From Bosea sp. OAE506 (GTDB taxonomy: Bacteria; Pseudomonadota; Alphaproteobacteria; Rhizobiales; Beijerinckiaceae): 64,000 nucleotides of DNA. The first letter of the stretch is position 1, and each line of letters starts with the position of its first letter. Location: assembly GCF_040546595.1 (NCBI RefSeq), contig NZ_JBEPOB010000001.1, positions 441,501 through 505,500 of the forward strand. The letters run 5' to 3'. Shown here one piece after another: positions 55,503 through 64,000 of this stretch. The notes under the pieces are model-generated. The model worked only from the letters and a program-made list of their open reading frames with translations. It did no database searches and was not told the origin of the DNA. The position numbers were made by a program, and so were the translations under genes.

Positions 55503-57557
55503 CTAGCCCAGCACGAACCCCTCATCCGCAGCCGCCAGCGCCACCGCCGCTTCGAGATCCGGAGCGGCCGCGGCGTGGATGGTGAAGAGCCCCTCGCCCG
55601 CCGCGACATCGTCGCCGACCGCGCGCAGCAGGTCGATGCCGGCGCTCTTGTCGAAGGGAGCGCCGGCGCGGCGCGCGATGCCGGCGATGCGCCAGCCGTC
55701 GATCTCGCTGATGCGCCCGGCACGGGAGGCCCGCATGGTGCGGGTCAGGGCGGCGGGCTTCGCGACGATGTCCCGGCGTCCCTGCGCCGCGACGATGCCG
55801 TCCAGCGCCGCGCGCGCCGCGCCCGAAGCCAGGAGTTCGGCGGCCCTTGCGCGACCCTTCTCCCGCGTGCCGATGGCTGGATCCCAGGCGAGGATGCGAC
55901 CGGCGAAGTCGAGCGCCTTCTCGCGCAGATCGGCCGGGGCCTGGGCATCGCCCTCCAGCACCCAGAGCACATCGCGGACCTCGAGCGCCGGCCCGATGCC
56001 CCGCCCGATCGGCCCGGCGCCGCAGGTCGCGACGGCCTCGACATGCAGGCCGACCGAACGCCCCACGCTCTCGAACAGCGCGCCGAGTTCGCGTGCCTCC
56101 GCCTCGCTGTGGAGCTTGGCGCGGCGGCCATAGGGCAGATCGACCACGACATGGGTCGAGCCGGCCGTCAGCTTCTTCGAGATGATCGAGGCGACCGACC
56201 AGCGGTTGGAATCGATGCCGAGCGGGCGCGTGATGGCGTTCATCACGTCGTCGACGGCGGAGTGGTTGAGGCGGCCATTCCAGGCGATGCAAGCGCGCGC
56301 CTGCGCCACCGTGCGGCGGACATCGTCCTCCGTCAGGTCGACCCTGGCCAGCACCTCCATCGCATCGGCCGTGCCGGCGGCCGAGGTGATGGCGCGCGAG
56401 GAGGTCTTGGGCATGGCCAGCCCGTGGGCGGCGACGATCGGCGCGACGATCAGCGTGATGCGGCTGCCGGGGATGCCGCCCATCGAATGCTTGTCGACGA
56501 CGATCGGCTCGTCCCAGCGCAGGGGCGTCGAAAAACTGGCCCTGACGCTCGCGAGCGCGGCGACCTCGGCATCGCTGAGCGAGCGCGTCGCGGCGACGAG
56601 GAAAGCCGAGATCTCGCCTTCCGGGTAGCGACCCTCGACGATGTCGCGCAGCAGCATGGCGTAGTCGCTGGCGCCGAGCTCGGCGCCCTGGATCTTGGCG
56701 CGCAGCGCATCGCGGCTGTGCTGCGGCGGCGTGCGGGTCAGCGTGATCTCGCTGCCTTCGGGCAAGTCGAGCTGCGCGAAGGCCTCGCGCGACAGGCCGA
56801 TCTCGTCGGGCTGGAGCAGCCAGCCGGCCTCGACGACGTTGACGCGGGCGCGGATGCTGCGGCGCGCCCCGTCCGCGGCGACCGGCCCGGCGACGTCGAC
56901 CTTGCCCGGCCCGTCGAAATCCGCGACGCCGATGAGGCTGTCGCGTGGCAGATAGGCGATGCTGTCGCGCCAGCCGTCGATCGGGACGGGCTTCAACGAG
57001 AGGCGGCGCGTGGCGGCGTCGATGGCGCCGAGAAAATGCTCGATGCCCTCCTCGACCGTGCCGTCATTGGAGACGGTGATGGTCTCGATGCCGTCAGGCC
57101 ATTGCGGCGGCTTGCGGGCGAGCCGCGCAGCGATGTCCTGCGCCGTCTCGCGTCCACGGGAGGCGAGACGGCGGGCGAGCGTCTCGGGCGAGGCGGTGAC
57201 GTTGATGATGATGAGCCGCCGCACGGCGCGAGCCAGCGTCTCCAGCACGCCGCGCGAGCCATTCGCGACGATGTGCTGGCCGGCGGCGAGATCGTCGCGC
57301 AGCGAAGCGCGCAGGCCGTAATGCAGCCCATGCGCCTGCCAGGAGACGAGAAGCCCGCCACCGCTCGCGAGCGCCGAGAAATCAGCCTCGGCGATCGCCT
57401 CGTGATCCTCCCCGCCGGCATCGGCCGGACGGGTGATCAGCCGTCGCGCGAAACCGAAGCGCCCGCCCTGCGCCAGGGCCCGGCGGGCCCCGTCCATCAG
57501 CGTATCCTTGCCGGCCCCGCTCGGCCCGACGACGACGAAGAGGATGCCTGGCCGCAT
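55503..57557 (-). CDS. Fusion: ribose-1,5-bisphosphokinase (PhnN) plus AMP/thymidine phosphorylase-like
   Basis: 684 aa in a single open frame from ATG 57557. Residues 1 to about 183 are a PhnN-type kinase (Walker A GPSGAGKDT at 11-19; LASRGRETAQDIAARLAR lid) that makes PRPP from ribose 1,5-bisphosphate. Residues about 190-684 match the long, archaeal-type nucleoside phosphorylase group, with KHSMGGIPGSR (356-366) and KTSSRAITSAAGTADAMEVL (from 384), close to AMP phosphorylase. Archaeal AMP phosphorylase releases ribose 1,5-bisphosphate, the PhnN substrate, so the fusion may channel nucleotide ribose to PRPP. nadC, a PRPP user, is 17 bp upstream. Catalytic specificity (AMP or thymidine) is not settled by sequence. 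Confidence 0.88.
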   Translation of the reverse strand: MRPGILFVVVGPSGAGKDTLMDGARRALAQGGRFGFARRLITRPADAGGEDHEAIAEADFSALASGGGLLVSWQAHGLHYGLRASLRDDLAAGQHIVANGSRGVLETLARAVRRLIIINVTASPETLARRLASRGRETAQDIAARLARKPPQWPDGIETITVSNDGTVEEGIEHFLGAIDAATRRLSLKPVPIDGWRDSIAYLPRDSLIGVADFDGPGKVDVAGPVAADGARRSIRARVNVVEAGWLLQPDEIGLSREAFAQLDLPEGSEITLTRTPPQHSRDALRAKIQGAELGASDYAMLLRDIVEGRYPEGEISAFLVAATRSLSDAEVAALASVRASFSTPLRWDEPIVVDKHSMGGIPGSRITLIVAPIVAAHGLAMPKTSSRAITSAAGTADAMEVLARVDLTEDDVRRTVAQARACIAWNGRLNHSAVDDVMNAITRPLGIDSNRWSVASIISKKLTAGSTHVVVDLPYGRRAKLHSEAEARELGALFESVGRSVGLHVEAVATCGAGPIGRGIGPALEVRDVLWVLEGDAQAPADLREKALDFAGRILAWDPAIGTREKGRARAAELLASGAARAALDGIVAAQGRRDIVAKPAALTRTMRASRAGRISEIDGWRIAGIARRAGAPFDKSAGIDLLRAVGDDVAAGEGLFTIHAAAAPDLEAAVALAAADEGFVLG

Positions 57558-57574
57558 GGTGGATGTCGTCGCCT

Positions 57575-58408
57575 TCAGGCCTCGTCGAGACCAATGTCGA
57601 CGGCGGGCGCCGACTGGGTGATCTTGCTGGTGGAGATGTAGTCCACGCCGGTCTCGGCGATGGCGCGGATCGTCTCGTAGCGGATGCCCCCGGAGGCTTC
57701 CAGCTTGGCGCGGCCGGCGACGAAAGCCACCGCCTCCTTCATCTGCGGCACGGGCATGTTGTCGAGCATGATGACGTCCGCGCCGGCGGCGACCGCCTCG
57801 CGCACCTGCTCGAGCCGGTCGCACTCGACCTCGAGCTTGGTCAGGACGGGCAGCCGCCGCCGCGCACGCTCGACCGCCTGGGCGATGCCGCCGCAGACGG
57901 CGATGTGGTTGTCCTTGATCATCACGCCGTTATCGAGCCCGAGGCGATGGTTCAGCCCGCCACCGCAGGCGACCGCGTGCTTCTCCAGCATGCGCAGGCC
58001 GGGCGTGGTCTTGCGGGTGTCGATCAGCCGGGCGTTCGTGCCCTTGATGATGTCGACATAGCGCGCCGTCTCGGTGGCGATGCCCGAGAGCCGCTGGACG
58101 ATGTTGAGCGCCGTGCGCTCGGCGGTGAGGATGCCCTGGGCCGGCCCCTCGACGAGGATCAGAGTCGCGCCCTTCTCGACGCGGTCGCCATCGGCGGCCT
58201 CGACCCTGATCGAGAGCCGCGGCTCGTAGCGGGTGAAGACGGCGGCCGCCACATCGAGCCCCGCCAGCACCATCGACTCGCGGGCGTTCATGCGGAAGGC
58301 ACCGGTTTCCGTCGGCTCGATCATCAGCTGGACGGTGAGGTCGCAGGAACCGATGTCCTCGCTCAGCCAGAGGTCGATCAGCCGCTGGGTGGTGAAACGG
58401 TCATACAT
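57575..58408 (-). CDS. nadC: Nicotinate-nucleotide pyrophosphorylase (quinolinate phosphoribosyltransferase)
   Basis: 277 aa from ATG 58408; codons further upstream are intergenic. NadC motifs: LNIVQRLSGIAT, DTRKTTPGLR, KDNHIAVCGG, KLEVECD and LEASGGIRYE. It converts quinolinate and PRPP to nicotinate mononucleotide, CO2 and PPi in de novo NAD synthesis. nadA and nadB are not present; instead the downstream gene is the PhnN-phosphorylase fusion. A molybdate-cluster paralogue (ModD) is an alternative, but no mod genes are near. Confidence 0.88.
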   Translation of the reverse strand: MYDRFTTQRLIDLWLSEDIGSCDLTVQLMIEPTETGAFRMNARESMVLAGLDVAAAVFTRYEPRLSIRVEAADGDRVEKGATLILVEGPAQGILTAERTALNIVQRLSGIATETARYVDIIKGTNARLIDTRKTTPGLRMLEKHAVACGGGLNHRLGLDNGVMIKDNHIAVCGGIAQAVERARRRLPVLTKLEVECDRLEQVREAVAAGADVIMLDNMPVPQMKEAVAFVAGRAKLEASGGIRYETIRAIAETGVDYISTSKITQSAPAVDIGLDEA

Positions 58409-58857
58409 GCTCAGCCCTGCCGCGCGCTCCGCCAGCCTCTGCGGGCTTCGCCATGGGAGCGAATAGCATGGATGGCCCGATCTCATGACTGTTTGCATAC
58501 CAACGATGCGAAGTGGGTCCTGATGTGTCAAGCAAGGATTCGGCGACATCCTGATGACAACCGGCCGCCGCATCGGCCAGCCCACGATATCGGCGCGGCA
58601 GACGTAGTTGTCGCGGCAAGGTTGCGAATTTTTGCTGCAGCGCACGCCATCGGTTTGAGCGATGGCCAGCATTGACAACCCATATGCACACCAACAAACT
58701 CTCCCTCGTGCTGCGCAAGACAGCATTCGACAAGGCGGCTTGAAGCCGCCGGGGAACGGCAGCTACGTCAGATCGCCGGCCGACCCGATCGGCCGGTACC
58801 ATTCGGTCGCACGGTCCGCCCCCGGACCGTGCCCGACACGAGGCTGGGAGGGTGATC
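58409..58857. other. Divergent intergenic region nadC-TAXI transporter
   Basis: No gene is supported in these 449 bp. The stretch TTTGCATACCAA (58492-58503) resembles the amidase-island box, 84 bp upstream of nadC. TTGACA (58672-58677) could be a -35 for the TAXI gene, but its -10 is poor. Two hairpins lie in the TAXI leader: GGCGGC/GCCGCC (58734-58750) and an 8-bp stem ACGGTCCG (58811-58818) with CGGACCGT (58823-58830). I do not recognise a riboswitch. Confidence 0.4.
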
Positions 58858-59841
58858 ATGAAGAGACTGGCTTTCGCATCGCTAGTGGCGGGCGCGCTCG
58901 CCCTCGGGGCGGGTTTCGCGGCGGCGCAGACGGCGCCCACCCGCAAGATCACCCTGACCGGCGGCTCGGTCGGCGGCGCCTGGAGCGCGATCGGCAACGC
59001 CATCGGCGAGACGATCCGGCGGGAATCGCCCGGCGCCTCCTTCGGCTACGAACCGGGCCGCGAGGCCGCCAACATCCAGCTCGTCTCGACCGGCAAGGTC
59101 GAACTCGGCATCGCCCATGCCCAGCTGATCAAGCGGGCGCAGGCGGGCGAAGACCCGTTCAAGGCGCCGATCGCCAATCTGCGCGCCATCGCGCTGATCG
59201 ACCCGCAGGCGGCGGTGCAGATCCTGGTGCGCGAAGAATCCGGCATCGAGAGCTTCGAGAGCATCCTGGCCGCCAAGAAGCCCGTCCGCATCGCGCTCAA
59301 CCAGCGCGGCACGCTGATGGCTGTGACCGGCGAAGAGGTGTTCAAGGCCTATGGCATCACCGCCAAGGACATCGAGGGCTGGGGCGGCCGCATCCACCAT
59401 GTCGACTACAATGCCGGCCTGGAGATGATGAAGAACGGCCAGGCCGACATCGTCATCAACATGCTCGCCTTCCCCTCCGGCCAGATCAACAGCGCGACCC
59501 GCGAGATGAAGGTGCGGATGCTCGGCATCTCGCCGGAGGCGACGGCCAAGCTCGGCGCCCTGCTCGGCACCGCTCCGATCACCGTCCCGGCCGCCACCTA
59601 TCCGTTCCAGCCGCAGGCAATCGCGACCGTGACCGGAAGCGTCGTGCTATTTGCGGCTTCCGAGATGAAAAACGAAGACGCGGCGCTGATCGTCGACGGC
59701 CTGATCAAGCATTTCGACTATCTGCGGCAGGCCCATGCCACAATGGCACGGCTGGAGCCCGTGAACCTGACCCAGACCGCACCGCTCGCGCTGCATCCGG
59801 GCGCCGAGGCCGCCTACCGGAAGGCCGGCCTGCTGAAGTGA
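58858..59841 (+). CDS. TAXI-family TRAP transporter solute-binding protein
   Basis: 327 aa from ATG 58858, six bases after GGGAGG. Sec signal peptide (residues about 1-23). TAXI features: GGSVGGAWSAIGNAIGE, ESPGASFGYEPGREAANI and GWGGRIHHVDYNAGLEMM. The protein binds a carboxylate-type ligand in the periplasm for the fused permease downstream. Ligand unknown. Confidence 0.9.
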   Translation: MKRLAFASLVAGALALGAGFAAAQTAPTRKITLTGGSVGGAWSAIGNAIGETIRRESPGASFGYEPGREAANIQLVSTGKVELGIAHAQLIKRAQAGEDPFKAPIANLRAIALIDPQAAVQILVREESGIESFESILAAKKPVRIALNQRGTLMAVTGEEVFKAYGITAKDIEGWGGRIHHVDYNAGLEMMKNGQADIVINMLAFPSGQINSATREMKVRMLGISPEATAKLGALLGTAPITVPAATYPFQPQAIATVTGSVVLFAASEMKNEDAALIVDGLIKHFDYLRQAHATMARLEPVNLTQTAPLALHPGAEAAYRKAGLLK

Positions 59842-59890
59842 CGGGCGCCGCGCCCGTCCCGTTCCGCCATCCAGAGGCCGAGGTGCCGCG

Positions 59891-61858
59891 ATGCCGAACC
59901 TGCTGAAGCTCCTGGCACCGGGGCGATCGCGCGAGCTCGCGGCACCGGAGCAGTGGACGGTGCATGTCGTGGGCTTCGCCGCGGCCGTGCTGCTGATCGC
60001 CATCTCCTTCGGCTGGTACGTCAAGCGCGAGATCGCGCTGTTTCTGTTCCTCGGCGCGGTTCTCGCCCTCGCCTTCCTGACGACGACAGCCAACCCGCTG
60101 CGGCCGACCGGCCGCTCCTGGTTCGCCTGGGCTCTGGTCGCGCTGTCGGTCGCCTGCTGCGGCTATTTCGTCGCGATGCAGCCGGTCCACGAGATGCGGC
60201 TGCCGATGATCGACGAACTCTCGACCGCCGACATCGCCGCCTCGATCGTGCTGATCGCGCTGGTGATGGAGGCGACGCGGCGCTGCATCGGGATGATCCT
60301 CGTCGTGCTGGTGGCGACCTTCCTCGCCTATGCGATCTTCGGCAGCAGACTGACCGGCTCCTTCGCCCATCGCGGCTTCAGCACCCAGGAGATCGTCGAC
60401 CATCTGGTGTTCTCGACCAACGGGCTCTTCGGCCCGGCGCTCGAGGTCGCGGCCTTCCTGGTCGTCGTCTTCGTGATCTTCGGCGCGCTGCTGGACCGGA
60501 TCGGCGGCGCCGATTTCTTCTACGACGTCGCCAACAGCCTGGTCGGCAAGCAGGTCGGCGGGGCGAGCAAGGTCGCGGTCGTGTCATCTGGACTCTACGG
60601 CTCGATCTCGGGCTCGCCGACGGCCGACGTCGTCACGACCGGCTCCTTCAGCATCCCGTTGATGATCCGCACGGGCGTCAGCCGGACCTATGCCGGCGCG
60701 ATCGAATCCGCAGCCTCGACGGGTGGGGCGCTGCTGCCGCCGGTGATGGGGTCGGCCGCCTTCCTGATGACGGACTTCACCGGGATCCCCTATGCGACGA
60801 TCGCCCTGTCGGCGCTGATCCCCGCCTTGCTCTATTATGAATCAGTCTTCCTTGCGGCCCATTTCAAGGCGCATCGGGACGGTCTCCGGCCGATGTCGGA
60901 AGGCGAGACGCCGTCGATCCTGGCCGTGCTGCGGCGCGACTGGGCCTATCTCCTGCCGATCGGCCTGCTGGTCTGGGGCGTGCTGAGCCTGAACCGCCCG
61001 TCCTTCGCCGGCGCCATCGCCTGCGCTGCGTTGCTCCCTGTCGCACTGCTGCGCCATCCTGACCCGGTTCGGCTGGTCAAGACGGTCTTTTTCGGCCTGA
61101 GCGACGGCATGCGCGGGATGATCGGCGTCGGCGTCGCCTGCGCCATCGCCGGGCTCGTGGTCGGGACGCTCTCGATGACGGACCTGACCGGCAAGATCAG
61201 CTCCGGCCTGTTCCACATGTCCGGCGGCAGCCCGATCCTCACCATCCTCGTCGCTGCCTTCGTCATCATCGTGCTGGGCATGGGCATGCCGACACCGGCG
61301 GTCTACGCGCTCTCGGCGGTACTGGCGGCACCCGCGCTGATCGCGCTGGGCATCGCGGTGCTCCCGGCCCATCTCTTCATCGTTTACATCGCGTCGATGT
61401 CCGCGATCACGCCGCCGGTGGCGGTGGCAGCCTTCGCGGCGGCCTCGATCGCCAAGGCCAATCCGGTGATGATCGCGATCGTCGCCTGCCGGATCGCGAT
61501 GGTCGCCTTCATTCTGCCCTTCGTCTTCATGTACCAGCCCGCCCTGCTGCTGATCGGGCCGGTCTGGCAGACCGTGCTGTCGGTTGCGGCCGTCGCGCTC
61601 GGCGTGTTCGCGCTGAACGCCGCCATCGAGGGCTATCTGTTCTCTCGCCTCGGCCTGGCCGGACGCTTGCTGCTGGCGGCAGGCGGGATCGGGCTCTTCT
61701 TGCCTTTCGCGGCGACGCAGCTTGTCGGGCTGGCCTTGCTCGCAGCGACGACCGTCTGGCTCTGGAGCATTCGCAGCCCGGCCCGCATGCAGCCCGTGCC
61801 GCCTGAGGCCGTTCCTCAGCTGCCGAGATCGCGCGCGACGCGGAAGCCCGCGACCTGA
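59891..61858 (+). CDS. TRAP transporter fused permease (DctQM-type)
   Basis: 655-aa membrane protein with about 16 to 18 spans: a small DctQ-like N-terminal part (to about residue 150) fused to a DctM-like large part. TAXI-type fused permease features: GSISGSPTADVVTTGSFSIPLM, GGALLPPVMGSAAFLM, GMGMPTPAVYALS and ITPPVAVAAFAAASIAKANP. Works as a cation-coupled importer with the TAXI binding protein. Its 3' end overlaps the convergent SUMF1-domain gene by 43 bp. Confidence 0.9.
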   Translation: MPNLLKLLAPGRSRELAAPEQWTVHVVGFAAAVLLIAISFGWYVKREIALFLFLGAVLALAFLTTTANPLRPTGRSWFAWALVALSVACCGYFVAMQPVHEMRLPMIDELSTADIAASIVLIALVMEATRRCIGMILVVLVATFLAYAIFGSRLTGSFAHRGFSTQEIVDHLVFSTNGLFGPALEVAAFLVVVFVIFGALLDRIGGADFFYDVANSLVGKQVGGASKVAVVSSGLYGSISGSPTADVVTTGSFSIPLMIRTGVSRTYAGAIESAASTGGALLPPVMGSAAFLMTDFTGIPYATIALSALIPALLYYESVFLAAHFKAHRDGLRPMSEGETPSILAVLRRDWAYLLPIGLLVWGVLSLNRPSFAGAIACAALLPVALLRHPDPVRLVKTVFFGLSDGMRGMIGVGVACAIAGLVVGTLSMTDLTGKISSGLFHMSGGSPILTILVAAFVIIVLGMGMPTPAVYALSAVLAAPALIALGIAVLPAHLFIVYIASMSAITPPVAVAAFAAASIAKANPVMIAIVACRIAMVAFILPFVFMYQPALLLIGPVWQTVLSVAAVALGVFALNAAIEGYLFSRLGLAGRLLLAAGGIGLFLPFAATQLVGLALLAATTVWLWSIRSPARMQPVPPEAVPQLPRSRATRKPAT

Positions 61859-62961
61859 TCACGGATGCCGGGCTCGCTGACGATCCTTGAATCGAGCCGC
61901 CGCGCCGCCGGCGGATCGGCCCAGGACCCGCCCCGCAGGATGCGCCCCTCCTCCTCGCGACAGACCGGCGGCGGGAAGGGCTGGCCCGGCACGGAGGGGT
62001 CGGGCGGGCAGGTATCGACCCATTCCCAGAGATTGCCGCTGAGGTCCGACAGGCCCCAGGGGCTGGCGGCGAAGCGGCCGACCGGCGCGGTGGTGCGGAA
62101 CCCGTCGCGGCACGGCGCGACCGTCCAGGAGGGCATCGCCTGTTTGGCGGTTTCGTCGGCGCCGTTGCCGATCGCGCAGAGGCGCGCGGGATCGGCCATC
62201 TCCTTCGCCGAGGCGGCGGCGACATGGTGCCATTCGGGGTCCGTCGGCAGGCGATAGCGCTGGCCGGTGCGCTTCGACAGCCAGGCGACATAGGCTTTCG
62301 CATCGCCATGGCTGACGCAGGCCACGGGCTCGTCGTCGCCCTGCGGATAGCCGGGATCCTGCCAGGACAGGGAGGGGTCGAGCTTCCAGACCGGCGCGCG
62401 GACATGGCAGCCGAGTTCGACGACATGGCCGGACTGCTGCATGAAGGCCTTGTACTGCGCCCGCGTCACCTCGAAGCGGCCGATCGCGAAGGGCTGGGGC
62501 AGCGTCACCTCGACATTGCGCGGCGTCGCGCCGGTCGAGAGCTGCATGCGGACATCGCCATCCGGCACCAGGACGAGTTCGGGGCAGTCGGCACAGTCGC
62601 GGAAACTCTCACCCCCGCCCGGCTTCAGCCAGACCCGCTGGCCACCCGCCGCGAGATCGACGAAGCCGAGCTGCGCCAGCCGTGCCGTGATCCTCGGCTT
62701 CTCGACGCCGGCCGCCAGAAGCTCGAGCAGGGCGGCGCGATCGGTGGTGGCCGCGATGCGTGCGGCCATCTCGGCGCCGGCGTCCCGGGGCGGCGCCACC
62801 GGCGCCAGTTTCAGCGTGGGAAGGGCCGAGGCGGCGCCGCTCTGGGGGGCCGTCTGTGCCGGTGCCGGGGCCGGCAGCGCCAGGCTCGCCGCCGCGAGAG
62901 CGAGCCCCAGAAGGGCCCGCCTGCCGGGCGCCGGCACGGGGGCAGTGTCCCGGGCGGTCAT
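61816..62961 (-). CDS. SUMF1/formylglycine-generating-enzyme-like secreted protein
   Basis: 381 aa. A signal sequence (GRRALLGLALAAASLALPAPAPAQ) is followed by a linker and an SUMF1/FGE-sulfatase fold (residues about 115-380) with ATPRNVEVTLPQPFAIGRFEVTRAQY, RLPTDPEWHHVAA, WGLSDLSGNLWEWV and RGGSWADPP. The family includes formylglycine-generating enzymes, but a Cys pair for that activity is not evident, so a binding or scaffold role is possible. It overlaps the OmpA-like gene start by four bases, forming an operon. Confidence 0.8.
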   Translation of the reverse strand: MTARDTAPVPAPGRRALLGLALAAASLALPAPAPAQTAPQSGAASALPTLKLAPVAPPRDAGAEMAARIAATTDRAALLELLAAGVEKPRITARLAQLGFVDLAAGGQRVWLKPGGGESFRDCADCPELVLVPDGDVRMQLSTGATPRNVEVTLPQPFAIGRFEVTRAQYKAFMQQSGHVVELGCHVRAPVWKLDPSLSWQDPGYPQGDDEPVACVSHGDAKAYVAWLSKRTGQRYRLPTDPEWHHVAAASAKEMADPARLCAIGNGADETAKQAMPSWTVAPCRDGFRTTAPVGRFAASPWGLSDLSGNLWEWVDTCPPDPSVPGQPFPPPVCREEEGRILRGGSWADPPAARRLDSRIVSEPGIRDQVAGFRVARDLGS

Positions 62962-64000
62962 GCGCAGGGCGCGGTCTTGAACTCGACACGGCGGTCGACC
63001 GCCGTGCTGGCATCGTCCCGCGGCAGGCCGACCAGCGTCTCGCGGAAGCCGACGCCGGAGGCCCGCAAGCGCTGCGACATGCCGGGCGCCTGCGCGTTCA
63101 TCAGGCCGGCGATGCGCTCCGCCCGCTCGCGCGAGAGCCGGTCGTTGAGCGTCTCGGGGCCGGTTCGGCTGGCATGGCCGACGATCTCGAGGCAGACACC
63201 GGCCCGGGTCGCCCGCATCGCGATCTCGCGCAACCAGGCGGGATAGCTCGCCGAGAGCTTGCGGTCGGCGTTGAAGGCGGTGGAGTTCGGCTCGAACAGG
63301 AACTTCACGCCGAGCCGGCCGAGGCTGAAGCCACGCTCGACCATCTGGCCGAAGGTCTCGTCCGCCGCGCCGGTCTCGCCGAGCGCCGCATAGGAAAGGT
63401 AGAGCCCGTTGAGCACGCGCAGCTGGTCGCCGCCCGGCTGGGCCTGGGCCTCGCGATAGAGATCGCGCGCCCGGCGATGGTCGCCGGCCTCATAGGCTGC
63501 GCCGGCCTCGCGGATACGGGCGGCCGCCCCGAGCTGGTCGAGATAGGCGGGCGAGACGGGCGTGCCCGGCTGCGAGCGCTGGCAGGCCTCGATATAGGCG
63601 CGCGTCGCGGCATCCAGCCCCCAGACCGGCGTGTCGGCATGGGAGGCGGCCGGGGCGATGTCTACATCGCCCACGGTCGAGCGGGCGACGCTGCGGGCAT
63701 AGACCGTCTTCGCCTCGCGCTCGACCAGGGCGAAGCAGATCCAGAAGGCATCGCGCTCGCCGCCCGGCTGGCCGGCATTGTTGATGGTGTTGAACGTCCC
63801 GATGAAGACGAAGCGCGCCTTGGCGACGTTTTCCGGCGTGAAGGCCAGGATTTTCACATGCGGGTAGCGTTCCGCGACCAGTTCGGCGATGCGCCGGTCG
63901 AAGCCGCGCGTCGCCGCCGACTGGATGCCGGTGACGCCGTCGATCAGCGGATCGATGACCACCGTGACCTCGCCGGCGCTGGCGGGCAGCCTCGCGAATA
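62958..64000 (-). CDS. OmpA-domain protein, N-terminus outside window (partial)
   Basis: The frame is open to the right edge; a GTG at 63962 is internal because coding sequence (LPASAGEVTVVIDPL) continues upstream. The N-terminal visible part resembles a curli/secreted-assembly type domain (TGIQSAATRGFDRRIAELV, LAFTPENVAKARFVFIGTFN). A TPR-like helical middle (GDHRRARDLYREAQAQPGG) and a C-terminal OmpA peptidoglycan-binding domain (FEPNSTAFNAD, VGHASRTGPETLNDRLSRERAERI) follow. It probably anchors a periplasmic or envelope complex with the SUMF1 protein. Confidence 0.78.
   Translation of the reverse strand, partial: FARLPASAGEVTVVIDPLIDGVTGIQSAATRGFDRRIAELVAERYPHVKILAFTPENVAKARFVFIGTFNTINNAGQPGGERDAFWICFALVEREAKTVYARSVARSTVGDVDIAPAASHADTPVWGLDAATRAYIEACQRSQPGTPVSPAYLDQLGAAARIREAGAAYEAGDHRRARDLYREAQAQPGGDQLRVLNGLYLSYAALGETGAADETFGQMVERGFSLGRLGVKFLFEPNSTAFNADRKLSASYPAWLREIAMRATRAGVCLEIVGHASRTGPETLNDRLSRERAERIAGLMNAQAPGMSQRLRASGVGFRETLVGLPRDDASTAVDRRVEFKTAPCA

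Overview
The window reads as chromosome of a high-GC alphaproteobacterium, most likely Hyphomicrobiales and perhaps Bosea-like. The base composition, the alphaproteobacterial regulators (an NrsF-type anti-sigma pair, a candidate Irr box, an EcfG-like promoter) and a palindromic intergenic repeat of the kind beginning CGTCATCCCGG all fit. The genus is a guess from gene content. I saw no rRNA, tRNA, CRISPR array, integrase or insertion sequence.

Bases 1-26000 form an amide/ureide catabolic island. It holds six paralogous amidase-signature hydrolases (one frameshifted). Five of them are each directly preceded by a tiny GatC/AtzG-like subunit gene. With them are two isochorismatase-fold cysteine hydrolases, an asparaginase-family protein, an acetamidase/formamidase, an SDR, a complete peptide/nickel-class ABC importer, the tail of a second solute-binding protein, three EamA transporters, an AbrB-type membrane protein and a GntR/FCD regulator. 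Three promoters here have textbook sigma-54 -24/-12 elements (GG-N10-GC), each with an ATTG-N4-CAAT palindrome exactly 9 bp upstream of the -24 hexamer. A fourth promoter is a variant. Related boxes lie upstream of the GntR gene. Together this suggests nitrogen-responsive scavenging of amide nitrogen with gene-specific operator control.

Bases 26000-36600 hold an arginase/ornithine cyclodeaminase operon with a divergent Lrp-type regulator. Next comes a catabolic cluster: a PotABCD-class ABC importer, a DeoR regulator, a SIS-domain isomerase/deglycase-like protein, a PfkB kinase and a BtpA-family protein. The SIS plus PfkB pairing recalls fructosamine (FrlB/FrlD) catabolism.

Bases 36600-49400 are mixed housekeeping and accessory genes: a Gly/Tyr-rich secreted peptide, an SDR lacking the usual catalytic Tyr/Lys, a YHS protein, a TTC38-like TPR protein, OpgC, an acetolactate-synthase-like TPP enzyme, a PHB-depolymerase-like esterase, a SigF/NrsF sigma/anti-sigma pair, a methyltransferase, and a siderophore-type ABC importer whose leader peptide is frameshifted.

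Bases 49400-64000 carry a complete branched-chain 2-oxoacid dehydrogenase operon (E1alpha, E1beta, E2, E3) with a divergent BkdR-like regulator. They also carry nadC followed by an unusual fusion of ribose-1,5-bisphosphokinase (PhnN) to an archaeal-type AMP/thymidine phosphorylase, a TAXI-TRAP transporter, and an SUMF1-domain protein followed by a partial OmpA-like protein at the right edge. The PhnN-phosphorylase fusion next to nadC suggests a route from nucleoside monophosphate to PRPP beside a PRPP-consuming enzyme.
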